The position numbers were made by a program, and so were the translations under genes. From positions 1,886,501 through 1,950,500 of the forward strand of contig NC_013525.1 of assembly GCF_000025005.1 (NCBI RefSeq): 64,000 nt of DNA, in the 5' to 3' direction. Shown here one piece after another: positions 50,432-59,243 of this stretch (the first letter of the stretch is position 1; every line of letters starts with the position of its first letter). The stretch comes from Thermobaculum terrenum ATCC BAA-798 (GTDB taxonomy: Bacteria > Chloroflexota > Chloroflexia > Thermobaculales > Thermobaculaceae). Below the pieces are notes generated by a model. That model saw only the letters and a program-made list of their open reading frames with translations, had not been told where the DNA came from and ran no database searches.

Positions 50432-53293
50432 CTATACAGTTTCTCCCAGCTTCACCGCCTCGAAGATCTTCATCCTTCGCATGAAGACGTACGTGACGGC
50501 TATAGTAACGAGCAGGAGTATGGCCACAACTAGATCCACCAGCACGACCCTGTCCCAGGCAAGCTCGACTATGAACGGCGGTGTACCCGAGTACCTGCCC
50601 GTCTTGATCTGTAGCAGAGGGATGAACAGTTCCGAGGCAGCTATCCCCAGGATCGTCCCCCCAACGGCACCTATGCCCACCACCAGCAGCTGCTCCAGAG
50701 TCAGCAAGGTCGCCACGCGCCCCGAACCAAGGCCTATCGCCCTCAGTATGCTGATCTCCACAGCCCTGCGACGGAAGGATGCTAGAGTATACATCAACAA
50801 CCCGGCGGTGGTGACCAGCCCCGCAGCTATGAACCCGATGGATAGAACCCCGAACAACCCCTGGCGAGAGGGAGTGCTCTGCTCGCTGCTTATGATGCTA
50901 CGAGGCGACTCCTTCGATACCACCAGCCCCGCATCGAATGCCGCAGCCACTATGCCGTTCATGTCGGGGTTAGGACCCAGCTTCATCCATATCTCGAAAG
51001 GATAGGGCGAGCCCTGCTGGTCGAACGAGTAGTCCAGGTTGCCTATCACGAACGGCCCATCCTGTGGGTAGAGAGTGGGAAAGTACTTGGTGGTACCTAC
51101 CACAATGGCCGGCACCTTGACAGACGTCCCCAGGTCGTCCATCGTAAGAGTGATCCTGTCGCCCACCCGCAACCCTTCCTGCTGCGCTATATCCCTGGAC
51201 ACTATTACCGCGGACGGATCGTAGGCCAGACGATTCAGCAAGCCCCCCAGGGACTCGCCAGCGTAGTCGTCACGCCAGGCCCTGTCGATCACCCCCGCGA
51301 GCGTTATCCTGTCGACTCCCATAAATGTAGCTCGAAAAGTATCTCCCCCCGGCAGATCCACCAGGGTATCGCTCTTTGCCACCCTGGTCACGGCTTGCAC
51401 TCCCCTTATCTTCAGGTAGTCGTCCACCGGCAGATAGACATAGTCCGTAGGAGCACAATCCGACTGGGACTGCCCAGGGAACTGGGAGGAGCCCCCAAAC
51501 TGGTTAGGGCCAGCACAGGTGTACACCAGCTTCAGGTCAGCACCCGTGCTGTAGCGAGCACTGAGGCTGGAGTAAGAGTCCATCGTCTTGGCTATCGAGG
51601 CGGTAAATATAGCCAGAGATATCGTCAGGAGCATCATCAATATCGGCGGGGTGTAGCTATAGGTGCTGCGGGACAGGTAGTTCATTATGATCACCGCGAC
51701 ACCCCGAGTGTACTTGCTCACCCAGGCCATGATGCGCAGCACAATCGGCAGCAGCCTCAAAGCCAGGAGAGCAAGAGAAAACACCAGCAGGGAAGGCGCA
51801 AGGATTATCAGGGGATTGCGGAAGGGGTCGTTAGCGGCCTCTGTGAGCCCTGGTACGCCTATCAACCCCTGGGAGCGCAGCAGGTACGTCCCATACAAGG
51901 CGGGAATGAGCAGCAGTATGTCCAGATAAGCCCTCTTCCAGAAGGGAGGCTTCTCCGCACGCGCTCGCTCCTGCTTGTAGGATACTATCGTCCACCTGGA
52001 GGCGCCCATTGCCGGGAACATCAACGCCGGTACCACCCAGGCAGCCACCAGAGCTCCGTGGTACCAGCTCTCACCCAGCATCTGCACGGGCACGTCCGGA
52101 AGCCTGTCAAAGTCAAGAAAAGACCTCGTCCAGGCCATGACCTGCGCGATCACCAGGCCCAGAGGTACCCCCACGATCACTGCAGCCACCCCAAGGAAGA
52201 TGGCATCCCCTATAGAAAGGAATACCATCTGCAGGCGCGAGATACCCCTGCTTCTCAGCACCGCTATCTCCTGCTGCTGCCGCTGGATCAGCATCCCAGC
52301 CATCTGCCATATAAAGTAGAGCACCAACGCAACCAGCGGCAGGCTGAACAGCAGAAGAGTTATGCTCAGGATGCTTACCTGCCGTTTCTGCTGCACCAGG
52401 GCTTGCTCCGGACTCTTGACTATCTCCGCCCCGGGCAGTGCCCTGCGTATCCTCTCCGTGGCCTCGTTCAGGCTATTGATGATCTGTTGCGACCGCGAGC
52501 TCCTGATACCAGCGTGATCAAAGGCAAAATACCAGGTAGCATAGCTGATAAGGGGATAGTTCCTCAATGCAGCCTCAAAAGACTCCTCAGGTACCAGCAC
52601 CATGGAGTTGAAGGCCTCCGGAGGGTAAAACCAGAAGTCGCTTGCGGGGTTGCTGGGACGCCATACGCCAGCTATCCTTATCGGGATATTGACCTGCCCG
52701 GAAGGAGTGGTCGTGCTAAGCCAGTACAGATCCCCCACCAGCATCGTGTACGTGTCGGAGGCGTACTGGGTAATCAGGACGTCCACGGGCCCTCTGCCAC
52801 TCCACGGCTTCGGAAGACTCCCAGCAACGAGCGTTATGTTGGGGTAAAGGTCCGTCACGAAGGCAAATCTCTGCCCAGTGATCTCGACCTTACCGTCGCT
52901 GGAAAAGACCCTCATCCTCTCGGTAGCCGCATACTTGACCTGCTTGAGTACCGGCAGAGATAGGCCTAACTGCTGGACAGACCCTATCTGCTGATCGGCT
53001 TTGTGGTAGTCGTTCCACGTCATGGAAGGCCCAGAAGACCCCTGATAGCCATAGATAAGCGAGAATGGCGGGATGTTACTGTCTTCGTTGGACTGCTCGA
53101 GATTACGCAGCAGAGCTTTATAACCCGCCCACTCGGAGTACATGGGTATGCTGGTGACCAATCCTACCGCCAGGGTAAGCCCCAGCCAGGCCACAAGCAC
53201 GAGATATATCTGTCCTCTTAGTCTGTTGACTATCAGCTGCAGGAAAGAAGCGAACGCCGGCAACGGCAATTCCGCATATTTCACCTTAGCCAT
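50432..53293 (-). CDS. FtsX-like ABC transporter permease (large, MacB/LolE superfamily)
   Basis: About 953 residues from ATG 53293, which overlaps the stop of the upstream gene (ATGGCTAA). One span near the N-terminus (IYLVLVAWLGLTLAVGLVTS) is followed by a large extracytoplasmic domain, then several spans, a second outer domain and the C-terminal FtsX block (GLVTTAGLLMYTLASFRRRA, EISILRAIGLG). No ATPase gene adjoins, so its motor must be encoded elsewhere. It probably moves lipids, lipoproteins or peptides. Confidence 0.9.
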   Translation of the reverse strand: MAKVKYAELPLPAFASFLQLIVNRLRGQIYLVLVAWLGLTLAVGLVTSIPMYSEWAGYKALLRNLEQSNEDSNIPPFSLIYGYQGSSGPSMTWNDYHKADQQIGSVQQLGLSLPVLKQVKYAATERMRVFSSDGKVEITGQRFAFVTDLYPNITLVAGSLPKPWSGRGPVDVLITQYASDTYTMLVGDLYWLSTTTPSGQVNIPIRIAGVWRPSNPASDFWFYPPEAFNSMVLVPEESFEAALRNYPLISYATWYFAFDHAGIRSSRSQQIINSLNEATERIRRALPGAEIVKSPEQALVQQKRQVSILSITLLLFSLPLVALVLYFIWQMAGMLIQRQQQEIAVLRSRGISRLQMVFLSIGDAIFLGVAAVIVGVPLGLVIAQVMAWTRSFLDFDRLPDVPVQMLGESWYHGALVAAWVVPALMFPAMGASRWTIVSYKQERARAEKPPFWKRAYLDILLLIPALYGTYLLRSQGLIGVPGLTEAANDPFRNPLIILAPSLLVFSLALLALRLLPIVLRIMAWVSKYTRGVAVIIMNYLSRSTYSYTPPILMMLLTISLAIFTASIAKTMDSYSSLSARYSTGADLKLVYTCAGPNQFGGSSQFPGQSQSDCAPTDYVYLPVDDYLKIRGVQAVTRVAKSDTLVDLPGGDTFRATFMGVDRITLAGVIDRAWRDDYAGESLGGLLNRLAYDPSAVIVSRDIAQQEGLRVGDRITLTMDDLGTSVKVPAIVVGTTKYFPTLYPQDGPFVIGNLDYSFDQQGSPYPFEIWMKLGPNPDMNGIVAAAFDAGLVVSKESPRSIISSEQSTPSRQGLFGVLSIGFIAAGLVTTAGLLMYTLASFRRRAVEISILRAIGLGSGRVATLLTLEQLLVVGIGAVGGTILGIAASELFIPLLQIKTGRYSGTPPFIVELAWDRVVLVDLVVAILLLVTIAVTYVFMRRMKIFEAVKLGETV

Positions 53294-54182
53294 CTGCCCG
53301 GCTCTTCTCCAGGTAGTATTCTCTATATCTTTCATGCAAAGTTATCATAGTGGTCGGTATTATTCTATACCTGTCTTCCAGATTTTGCAGATAATTAATC
53401 ATGGTCTCTACCGACTTTACCACCTTGGTGTCCGACCGGTAGTCCACGTGGTTGGACGTAGTAGCACATATAGCCTTGAACTCGGCTCCCTCCGACTCCA
53501 GGCTGGCAAGCAGCGCATCGATTATGGGCTTGTGGACCGATTCAAAGTCGCCGGACTCTATCACCAGCTCCGGCACCATACCAGCGTACAGGGTTCTGCC
53601 CTCCCTCATGGTAGACAACGGTATCTCCAGAAACTCCAGGCTACCCACCTTCAGCCTGTTGTGTGGATCCACATAGTGGGGGAAATTGGGAGCATCTACC
53701 CACACCGCCGAGCGCCTTGGTAAGTTCCGGCCCGGACTGGATAGCGAGCCCTGGGTGAAACCCAGATTATAAAGCAGCTGGTAGGTAGCATCGCTTGCCG
53801 AGAACTGAGCCGCCCTGAATGACCTGGGTCGCCGGCCAAGGGCATCAGCGAATCTGTGCATGGACTCTTCAATTATGTCGCGCTGCTCATCAACCCCATA
53901 AGTACCTAGATCGCGCTTGTACTTGGAGCCTCTGATGCTCGGAGGATCTACGTACAACCCCACCTCCACACGCTTGCCCCAGAACTCCTCCAGCAGAGGG
54001 GATTGCTCCTCAGCGCACTCCGGAGAAGCCAGCAGCGTGACGGCAAAACCATTGTTTAGCATCAACGTACAGAAACCGTCGATTGACCTGGCACTTTGTT
54101 CCCATGTCTGTGGGGCGTCGAACTGAGCCTTCAGAGAAGGCACCCGACATTCCATTGTAAAGACTACGTACAGATCCTCCAT
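53286..54182 (-). CDS. Polysaccharide-deacetylase-like protein
   Basis: 298 residues resembling NodB-fold proteins: LYVVFTMECRVPSL near the start, then FRAAQFSASDATYQLLYNLG and GSLSSPGRN, like the RAP.....T...L...G pattern of this family. The usual first-motif D-D is replaced by TMEC, so metal-dependent deacetylase activity is doubtful. It overlaps the permease gene by eight bases, so the two are cotranscribed and may act together at the envelope. Confidence 0.75.
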   Translation of the reverse strand: MEDLYVVFTMECRVPSLKAQFDAPQTWEQSARSIDGFCTLMLNNGFAVTLLASPECAEEQSPLLEEFWGKRVEVGLYVDPPSIRGSKYKRDLGTYGVDEQRDIIEESMHRFADALGRRPRSFRAAQFSASDATYQLLYNLGFTQGSLSSPGRNLPRRSAVWVDAPNFPHYVDPHNRLKVGSLEFLEIPLSTMREGRTLYAGMVPELVIESGDFESVHKPIIDALLASLESEGAEFKAICATTSNHVDYRSDTKVVKSVETMINYLQNLEDRYRIIPTTMITLHERYREYYLEKSRADG

Positions 54183-54310
54183 GATGATAACCTTTCACAC
54201 ACCTGCTTTCGTTAGGGCATCCTTCTTGCAGTATTTTATGACTAAGTAAACAAAACACCAAGTAGAAGTTCTGGTTTATACTACAAACCATCAACGCCAG
54301 GAGGCCCAAA

Positions 54311-54640
54311 ATGAAGCTGACGATGGACGTAAACGAAGTGATGCAGCAGAAGGGGATGGATGCCGCAAAGCTCGCAGAGGCCGCTAACATCCCACCTTCA
54401 TTGGCAGATCAGATCCTGCAGGGGCAATCCGTGCAGCTAGACCTGCCAACCCTCAGCAGGATCTGCACGGTGCTCGGTGTACTGCCTCACCAGATAGTGA
54501 AGTCGGTCGAGGAGAAGCAACCAAGCGCCTCGGAGGGCAAATGGCCCAGATCAATAGAGGAAGAAGCCGCAGTCGTGGGCACAACCGCCACAAGCGAGCC
54601 CGAAGAACCCGAACAAACGACAGAGACGAAGATCATCTGA
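54311..54640 (+). CDS. XRE-type helix-turn-helix regulator
   Basis: 109 residues. The N-terminal 65 form a Cro/C1-type HTH (MDAAKLAEAANIPPSLADQI, LQGQSVQLDLPTLSRICTVL), and the rest is an acidic, disordered tail (EEPEQTTET). GGAGGCCC precedes the ATG. Its targets are unknown; its 3' end faces the Opp operon's last gene. Confidence 0.88.
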   Translation: MKLTMDVNEVMQQKGMDAAKLAEAANIPPSLADQILQGQSVQLDLPTLSRICTVLGVLPHQIVKSVEEKQPSASEGKWPRSIEEEAAVVGTTATSEPEEPEQTTETKII

Positions 54641-54690
54641 CCTTCGTCTTCCGTCTAGTGCTTATCTGCGCGCTGGCCGGCGGAACGTCC

Positions 54691-55809
54691 CTACTCCTGG
54701 CCTGCAGGTCGTGCCTTGCCCGCCTGCATTCTTCCTGCCTCTTCCATGCTCTCAGCTGCGGTAACAGGTAGCTCGCCAAGCTTGGGAATACCCTTGAGAT
54801 TGAGCTCCTCCGCAAAGTGACAGGCCGCCCAGTGGTCAGGACCCACCAGTCTCAGGGGTGGCCTCTCCCTCTTGCATATCTCCTGAGCATACGGACACCT
54901 CGGATGGAAATAACATCCAGAAGGTGGATTGGCCGGGCTGGGAACATCTCCTGGCAGCCTTATTGGACGGGTACGATTCCTGGGATCTGGCTTAGGTATA
55001 GCTGCCAGCAATGCTTCGGTATAAGGCATCTTCGGATTAGTATATAGCTCCTCGGTGGGAGCCATCTCCACCACATAACCCACGTACATCACGGCCACCC
55101 GATCGGAGATGTGTTCCACGACACTCAGATCGTGGGCCACGAAGATATAAGTAAGGTTATACCTCTCCTGCAGCTCCTCAAGAAGGTTGAGCACCTGAGC
55201 CTGTACAGATACGTCGAGAGCAGACACAGGCTCGTCGCAGATAATCAGCTTCGGGTTCAGGGCCAATGCCCGCGCGATACCTATACGCTGCCTCTGACCA
55301 CCGCTGAAGGCATGGGGATAACGGCTTGCGTACTCCGGCCTGAGCCCCACCTCGGTCAGCAGCTCGGCAACTCGATCCTTCAGAGCCCTCCCCTTGGCCA
55401 CCTTGTTGATGACCAGAGGCTCCGCTATGATCCTTCCTACAGTCATCCTTGGGTCGAGCGAGGAGAACGGATCCTGGAAGATCATCTGCATGTTGCGGCG
55501 AAGGCGTCGGAGCTGCTCACCTTGCAGCTGCTCAACATGCACGGGCCCCATATCCGGATCGTTGAATATAATCTCCCCGTCCGTGGGGTCAAGCAGCCTG
55601 ATTATAGTCCTGCCCGTAGTGCTCTTACCGCAGCCAGACTCACCTACCAGGCCAAGCGTCTCTCCCTCTCGCACGTAGAGGTCTATACCATCCACGGCTT
55701 TGACGTAACCTACCACCCGGCGCAGCAACCCACCATGGATGGGGAAATGCTTCTTCAGACCTCTTACTTCCAACAGTATGTTGTTGTCCTGCTTGCCATT
55801 GTTGCTCAT
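54691..55809 (-). CDS. Oligopeptide/oligosaccharide ABC importer ATPase (OppF type)
   Basis: 372 residues from ATG 55809 behind GGGGGAGA. Walker [17 protein letters not shown], signature [16 protein letters not shown], Walker [13 protein letters not shown] and the C-terminal Cys-containing extension [20 protein letters not shown], typical of OppF/DppF and able to bind an Fe-S cluster in some members. Last gene of the importer operon. Confidence 0.95.
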   Translation of the reverse strand: MSNNGKQDNNILLEVRGLKKHFPIHGGLLRRVVGYVKAVDGIDLYVREGETLGLVGESGCGKSTTGRTIIRLLDPTDGEIIFNDPDMGPVHVEQLQGEQLRRLRRNMQMIFQDPFSSLDPRMTVGRIIAEPLVINKVAKGRALKDRVAELLTEVGLRPEYASRYPHAFSGGQRQRIGIARALALNPKLIICDEPVSALDVSVQAQVLNLLEELQERYNLTYIFVAHDLSVVEHISDRVAVMYVGYVVEMAPTEELYTNPKMPYTEALLAAIPKPDPRNRTRPIRLPGDVPSPANPPSGCYFHPRCPYAQEICKRERPPLRLVGPDHWAACHFAEELNLKGIPKLGELPVTAAESMEEAGRMQAGKARPAGQE

Positions 55810-55851
55810 ATATCTCCCCCGCACAGTAAAATTACGTGAACTTCAATGGGG

Positions 55852-56964
55852 TTAGCTGGCCACCGCAGCGCCTCCATGTGTAGAAGCCTGAGATGGCACT
55901 TCCACGCTTCCCGGGTACAGGTGACATCTCACGGTATGCTTTGTGTCCCCGTTCACAGGGGTCTCCGCAGGAAGCACCTTATCGCAAAGCCCCGGCATGA
56001 AGTTTGGACATCTGGGATGGAACGGGCATCCAGTCACGGTCGAGTAGGGGTCCGGAACGCTGCCCTTGATCACCTCAAGCCTCTTCCTCTTCTTTTGCCC
56101 GATCCTGGGGATAGACCTCAGTAGAGCTATCGTATACGGGTGCTTGGGGTTGTAGAATATGTCATCCACTGGAGCTCTCTCTACTACACGCCCCAAGTAC
56201 ATCACTGCAACCTCGTCACACATCTGAGCCACGACGCCCATATTGTGCGTCACGAACATGATCGAAGTGCCTATCTCTGCCTGCAGCTCCCTCATCAGGT
56301 CAAGAATCACTGCCTCCGTCGTCACATCGAGCGCCGTAGTGGGCTCGTCTGCTATCAGCAGCACAGGCGTACAGGATAGAGCAAGCGCTATCATTGCGCG
56401 CTGGCGCATGCCACCGCTCAGCTCATGAGGATAACTATCTGCTATCCTCTCAGGGTTAGGCATGCCCACCCTTCGAAGTATATCTACGGCTCTCCTGCGA
56501 GCCTCTTTTTTATCGGGTGTCTGGTGGAGTAATATAGCCTCCATTATCTGGTCGCCGATTGTGTACACCGGGTTAAGGGATGTCATCGGCTCCTGGAAGA
56601 TCATGGAGATATCGTCACCTCGTATGTTGCGCATCTCATCACTGTTGCGCCCCAACTTAAGGATGTCTATAGGCTCATCATCAGGATTTCGCTTAAATAG
56701 AATCTGACCCTTTTCTATCCTTCCAGGAGGCGGCACCAGCTGCAGGATGGAGAGCCCGGTCTGGCTCTTGCCGCAACCACTCTCACCTACTATACCCAGC
56801 ACCTTTCCCCTGGGTATGCTGAAGCTTACCCCGTTCAGGGCTCGAACGACCCCTACCTGAGTGTAGAAATTAAGGTAGAGATCCTTGACTTCCACCACAT
56901 AGTCGGCTTCTTGTGGGGTACTTTCCGTGGTCTTCACTTGATTTTTTATTACAGGTTCAGCCAT
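55852..56964 (-). CDS. Oligopeptide/oligosaccharide ABC importer ATPase (OppD type)
   Basis: 370 residues. Walker [17 protein letters not shown], signature [16 protein letters not shown], Walker [13 protein letters not shown], and the C-terminal C-rich extension [20 protein letters not shown] as in OppD. It forms a heterodimeric motor with the OppF-type subunit encoded 42 bp downstream. Confidence 0.95.
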   Translation of the reverse strand: MAEPVIKNQVKTTESTPQEADYVVEVKDLYLNFYTQVGVVRALNGVSFSIPRGKVLGIVGESGCGKSQTGLSILQLVPPPGRIEKGQILFKRNPDDEPIDILKLGRNSDEMRNIRGDDISMIFQEPMTSLNPVYTIGDQIMEAILLHQTPDKKEARRRAVDILRRVGMPNPERIADSYPHELSGGMRQRAMIALALSCTPVLLIADEPTTALDVTTEAVILDLMRELQAEIGTSIMFVTHNMGVVAQMCDEVAVMYLGRVVERAPVDDIFYNPKHPYTIALLRSIPRIGQKKRKRLEVIKGSVPDPYSTVTGCPFHPRCPNFMPGLCDKVLPAETPVNGDTKHTVRCHLYPGSVEVPSQASTHGGAAVAS

Positions 56965-56987
56965 GTTCTTACCCCCAACCTACAAAT

Positions 56988-58151
56988 CTAGCTGTACGGG
57001 TCAACGGCATCTCGCAGACCATCGGCCAGGAACTGGTAGCAAAGGACCGCGAAGATAACCGTCGCTGCAGGAATCAGCATCCATGGATGCTGGATGATGT
57101 TCTGTACATTCTGAGCATCTCTCAGCAGCACTCCCCAGCTGACCGCTGGCGGCAGCATTCCCAGACCGAGGAAGCTCAGCGTCGTCTCACCAATGATGGA
57201 TGCCGGTACCGCCAACGCAGCCACAACGATTATGTGGCTCAAAGAGTTGGGCAGTAGGTGTGTGAGGATTATCCGCATGTGCGAAGCTCCAGCCACCCTG
57301 GCTGCAGCTGTGTAATCCAGTGTCCTGTAGGCCATTACCTTGGCCCTCACCTGACGAGCCAGGCCCGTCCAGGAAACCAGCGAGAGCACTATAGTGATCA
57401 GGAAGAATCTCTGTACCACCGTCATCTCTCGGGGTAGAGCAGCCGCCATAGCCGCCCACAGAGGTAGCGTAGGCATAGAGGATATTATCTCTATTAGCCT
57501 CTGGATAAGGTTATCTACCGCTCCTCCAAAGTAACCGGAAGCTGTACCAAGGATGGCACCAATCACGACCGATATCAGCACCCCCACAAGGCCCACGCTT
57601 AGAGAGATCCGCGAGCCATATACGGTCCTCGAGAACATATCGCGCCCCTGCGAGTCAGCACCGAACAGATAGATCTTGGCCTCGGCTCCCTGCCCGGCCA
57701 GCACATCACCTTGCTGATTCTCTTCCTTAGACTCCAGGCCAAACAGATGTATGTTGGTGGGGATTATACCTAAGAGTTTATACTCAAAGCCCTTTACGAA
57801 GAACTTTATAGGTTGCGCTTTGCTGCAGTCAGGTTTGTAGATCAAAGTGAAAGAAGAAGTGTCCAGTTGCTGCGTGACAGGACATATGGAGGGTCTACCG
57901 TTGATGAACTTGATAGGCGTAGGACTAGCCCAGGAGAAGTTAGTGTCTATCTGGTCATATGGATAAGGAGCTATAAAAGGCGCAAAGATTGCGATTAAGT
58001 AAGATATGACCAGAACTACGAAACCAGTAAGGGATAGCCTGTTCTGGGCAAATCTCCTGGCCATCAATCGCCATTGCGATATCTGGCCTACATCCTTCTT
58101 CTTAGCTAGCTTTCTAGCTTCGGGTGTAGCTACCTTAGCTGCTGTAGCCAT
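56988..58151 (-). CDS. ABC importer permease (OppC type)
   Basis: 387 residues. N-terminal cytoplasmic part, first span (LSLTGFVVLVISYLIAIFAP), a long outer loop of about 150 residues, then five spans. The EAA-like coupling motif is TAARVAGASHMRIILTHLLP. The outer loop is longer than usual in OppC. Confidence 0.93.
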   Translation of the reverse strand: MATAAKVATPEARKLAKKKDVGQISQWRLMARRFAQNRLSLTGFVVLVISYLIAIFAPFIAPYPYDQIDTNFSWASPTPIKFINGRPSICPVTQQLDTSSFTLIYKPDCSKAQPIKFFVKGFEYKLLGIIPTNIHLFGLESKEENQQGDVLAGQGAEAKIYLFGADSQGRDMFSRTVYGSRISLSVGLVGVLISVVIGAILGTASGYFGGAVDNLIQRLIEIISSMPTLPLWAAMAAALPREMTVVQRFFLITIVLSLVSWTGLARQVRAKVMAYRTLDYTAAARVAGASHMRIILTHLLPNSLSHIIVVAALAVPASIIGETTLSFLGLGMLPPAVSWGVLLRDAQNVQNIIQHPWMLIPAATVIFAVLCYQFLADGLRDAVDPYS

Positions 58152-58180
58152 AACACTCCCCCTTTACTAATGCGTAAATA

Positions 58181-59164
58181 CTACTCCAACCGCACTCTTG
58201 GATCAACCCATGCCAACAGCAAATCAGCCAGAAGGTTACCTATCACCAAGAGTATCGACAACATCATAAGGAAGGTGATCGCCAGGTACATGTCCTTGTT
58301 GATCAGAGCATTTACAAACAATGGACCAGTAGTTGGCAGATTCAACACTATGGAAGCAGTGACCTCGGCAGATATAAGAGCAGGCAATACGCCTCCCAGA
58401 GACATGATCAACGGGTGAAGCGCGTTGCGTACCGCGTGCTTCCAGACCACCACACTTTCCTTCAGCCCCTTGGCTCGCGCAGTCTGTATATACTGCTGAT
58501 TGAGTACGTCTAGCAGGTTAGCCCGCATGACTCTCGTGTTCCAGGCGGTGCTACCGGCAGACACCACTATAACTGGGATCCAGAGATGCTTAAGCAGATC
58601 CACAAACTTATCCCAGCCCCAGGGGGCATTCTGGAAGCGAGAAGAATAGAGACCGCCTACGTCCGCGTTCAGGTACCTAGCCGCGAACACCATTAGAAGA
58701 AGTGCTAGCAAGAACTCAGGAATGGAAATCCCGATGAACTGGATAACCGTTACCAAATAATCCGGAATCGTATACCTATGAGTAGCCGAGTACACACCTA
58801 GCGGTATAGCCACTAACCAGGCAAATATCAGCGCGAAACCTGATATCATGACCGAGTACCCTAATCTACCCCATATCAGCTGAGAAACCGGAGCTCCCTG
58901 CTGGAACGAATCCCCGAAGTCGCCATGTACAGCCCCTGATATCCACTTCCAGTATCTTACGTACCACGGGTCACCTAGACCGTACTGCTGCTTCAGGGCC
59001 TCTATCTGCTGGACAGACATGTCGCCGCCCATGTTTCTCAGCTGCTGGATGCGTGCATCCAACGCAGATCCAGGAGGCAACTCTATCAGGAAGAAGCTTA
59101 TCAGGGATATAAACCACAGAGTAAATACCATGTAGATGAGGCGTCTGATGATATAGTTCGTCAT
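58181..59164 (-). CDS. ABC importer permease (OppB type)
   Basis: 327 residues, six spans. Start MTNYIIRRLIYMVFTLWFIS and LPPGSALDARIQQL are typical of OppB; the EAA motif is TARAKGLKESVVVWKHAVRN. Follows the binding-protein gene after a strong hairpin. Confidence 0.94.
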   Translation of the reverse strand: MTNYIIRRLIYMVFTLWFISLISFFLIELPPGSALDARIQQLRNMGGDMSVQQIEALKQQYGLGDPWYVRYWKWISGAVHGDFGDSFQQGAPVSQLIWGRLGYSVMISGFALIFAWLVAIPLGVYSATHRYTIPDYLVTVIQFIGISIPEFLLALLLMVFAARYLNADVGGLYSSRFQNAPWGWDKFVDLLKHLWIPVIVVSAGSTAWNTRVMRANLLDVLNQQYIQTARAKGLKESVVVWKHAVRNALHPLIMSLGGVLPALISAEVTASIVLNLPTTGPLFVNALINKDMYLAITFLMMLSILLVIGNLLADLLLAWVDPRVRLE

Positions 59165-59206
59165 TGCTCGACCCCCTTACTTCAGAAGAAGCGGTGAATG
59201 CTATTA

Positions 59207-59235
59207 ATGGGCGGTTGGTAGTACCAACCGCCCAT
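59207..59235 (-). terminator. Hairpin between the binding-protein gene and the permease genes
   Basis: ATGGGCGGTTGGTA and TACCAACCGCCCAT (14-bp perfect arms, 1-base centre). Weak T tract (TTAATAG), so it more likely stabilises the binding-protein mRNA or attenuates the downstream genes than fully terminates. Confidence 0.7.
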
Positions 59236-59243
59236 CAGGGGAA

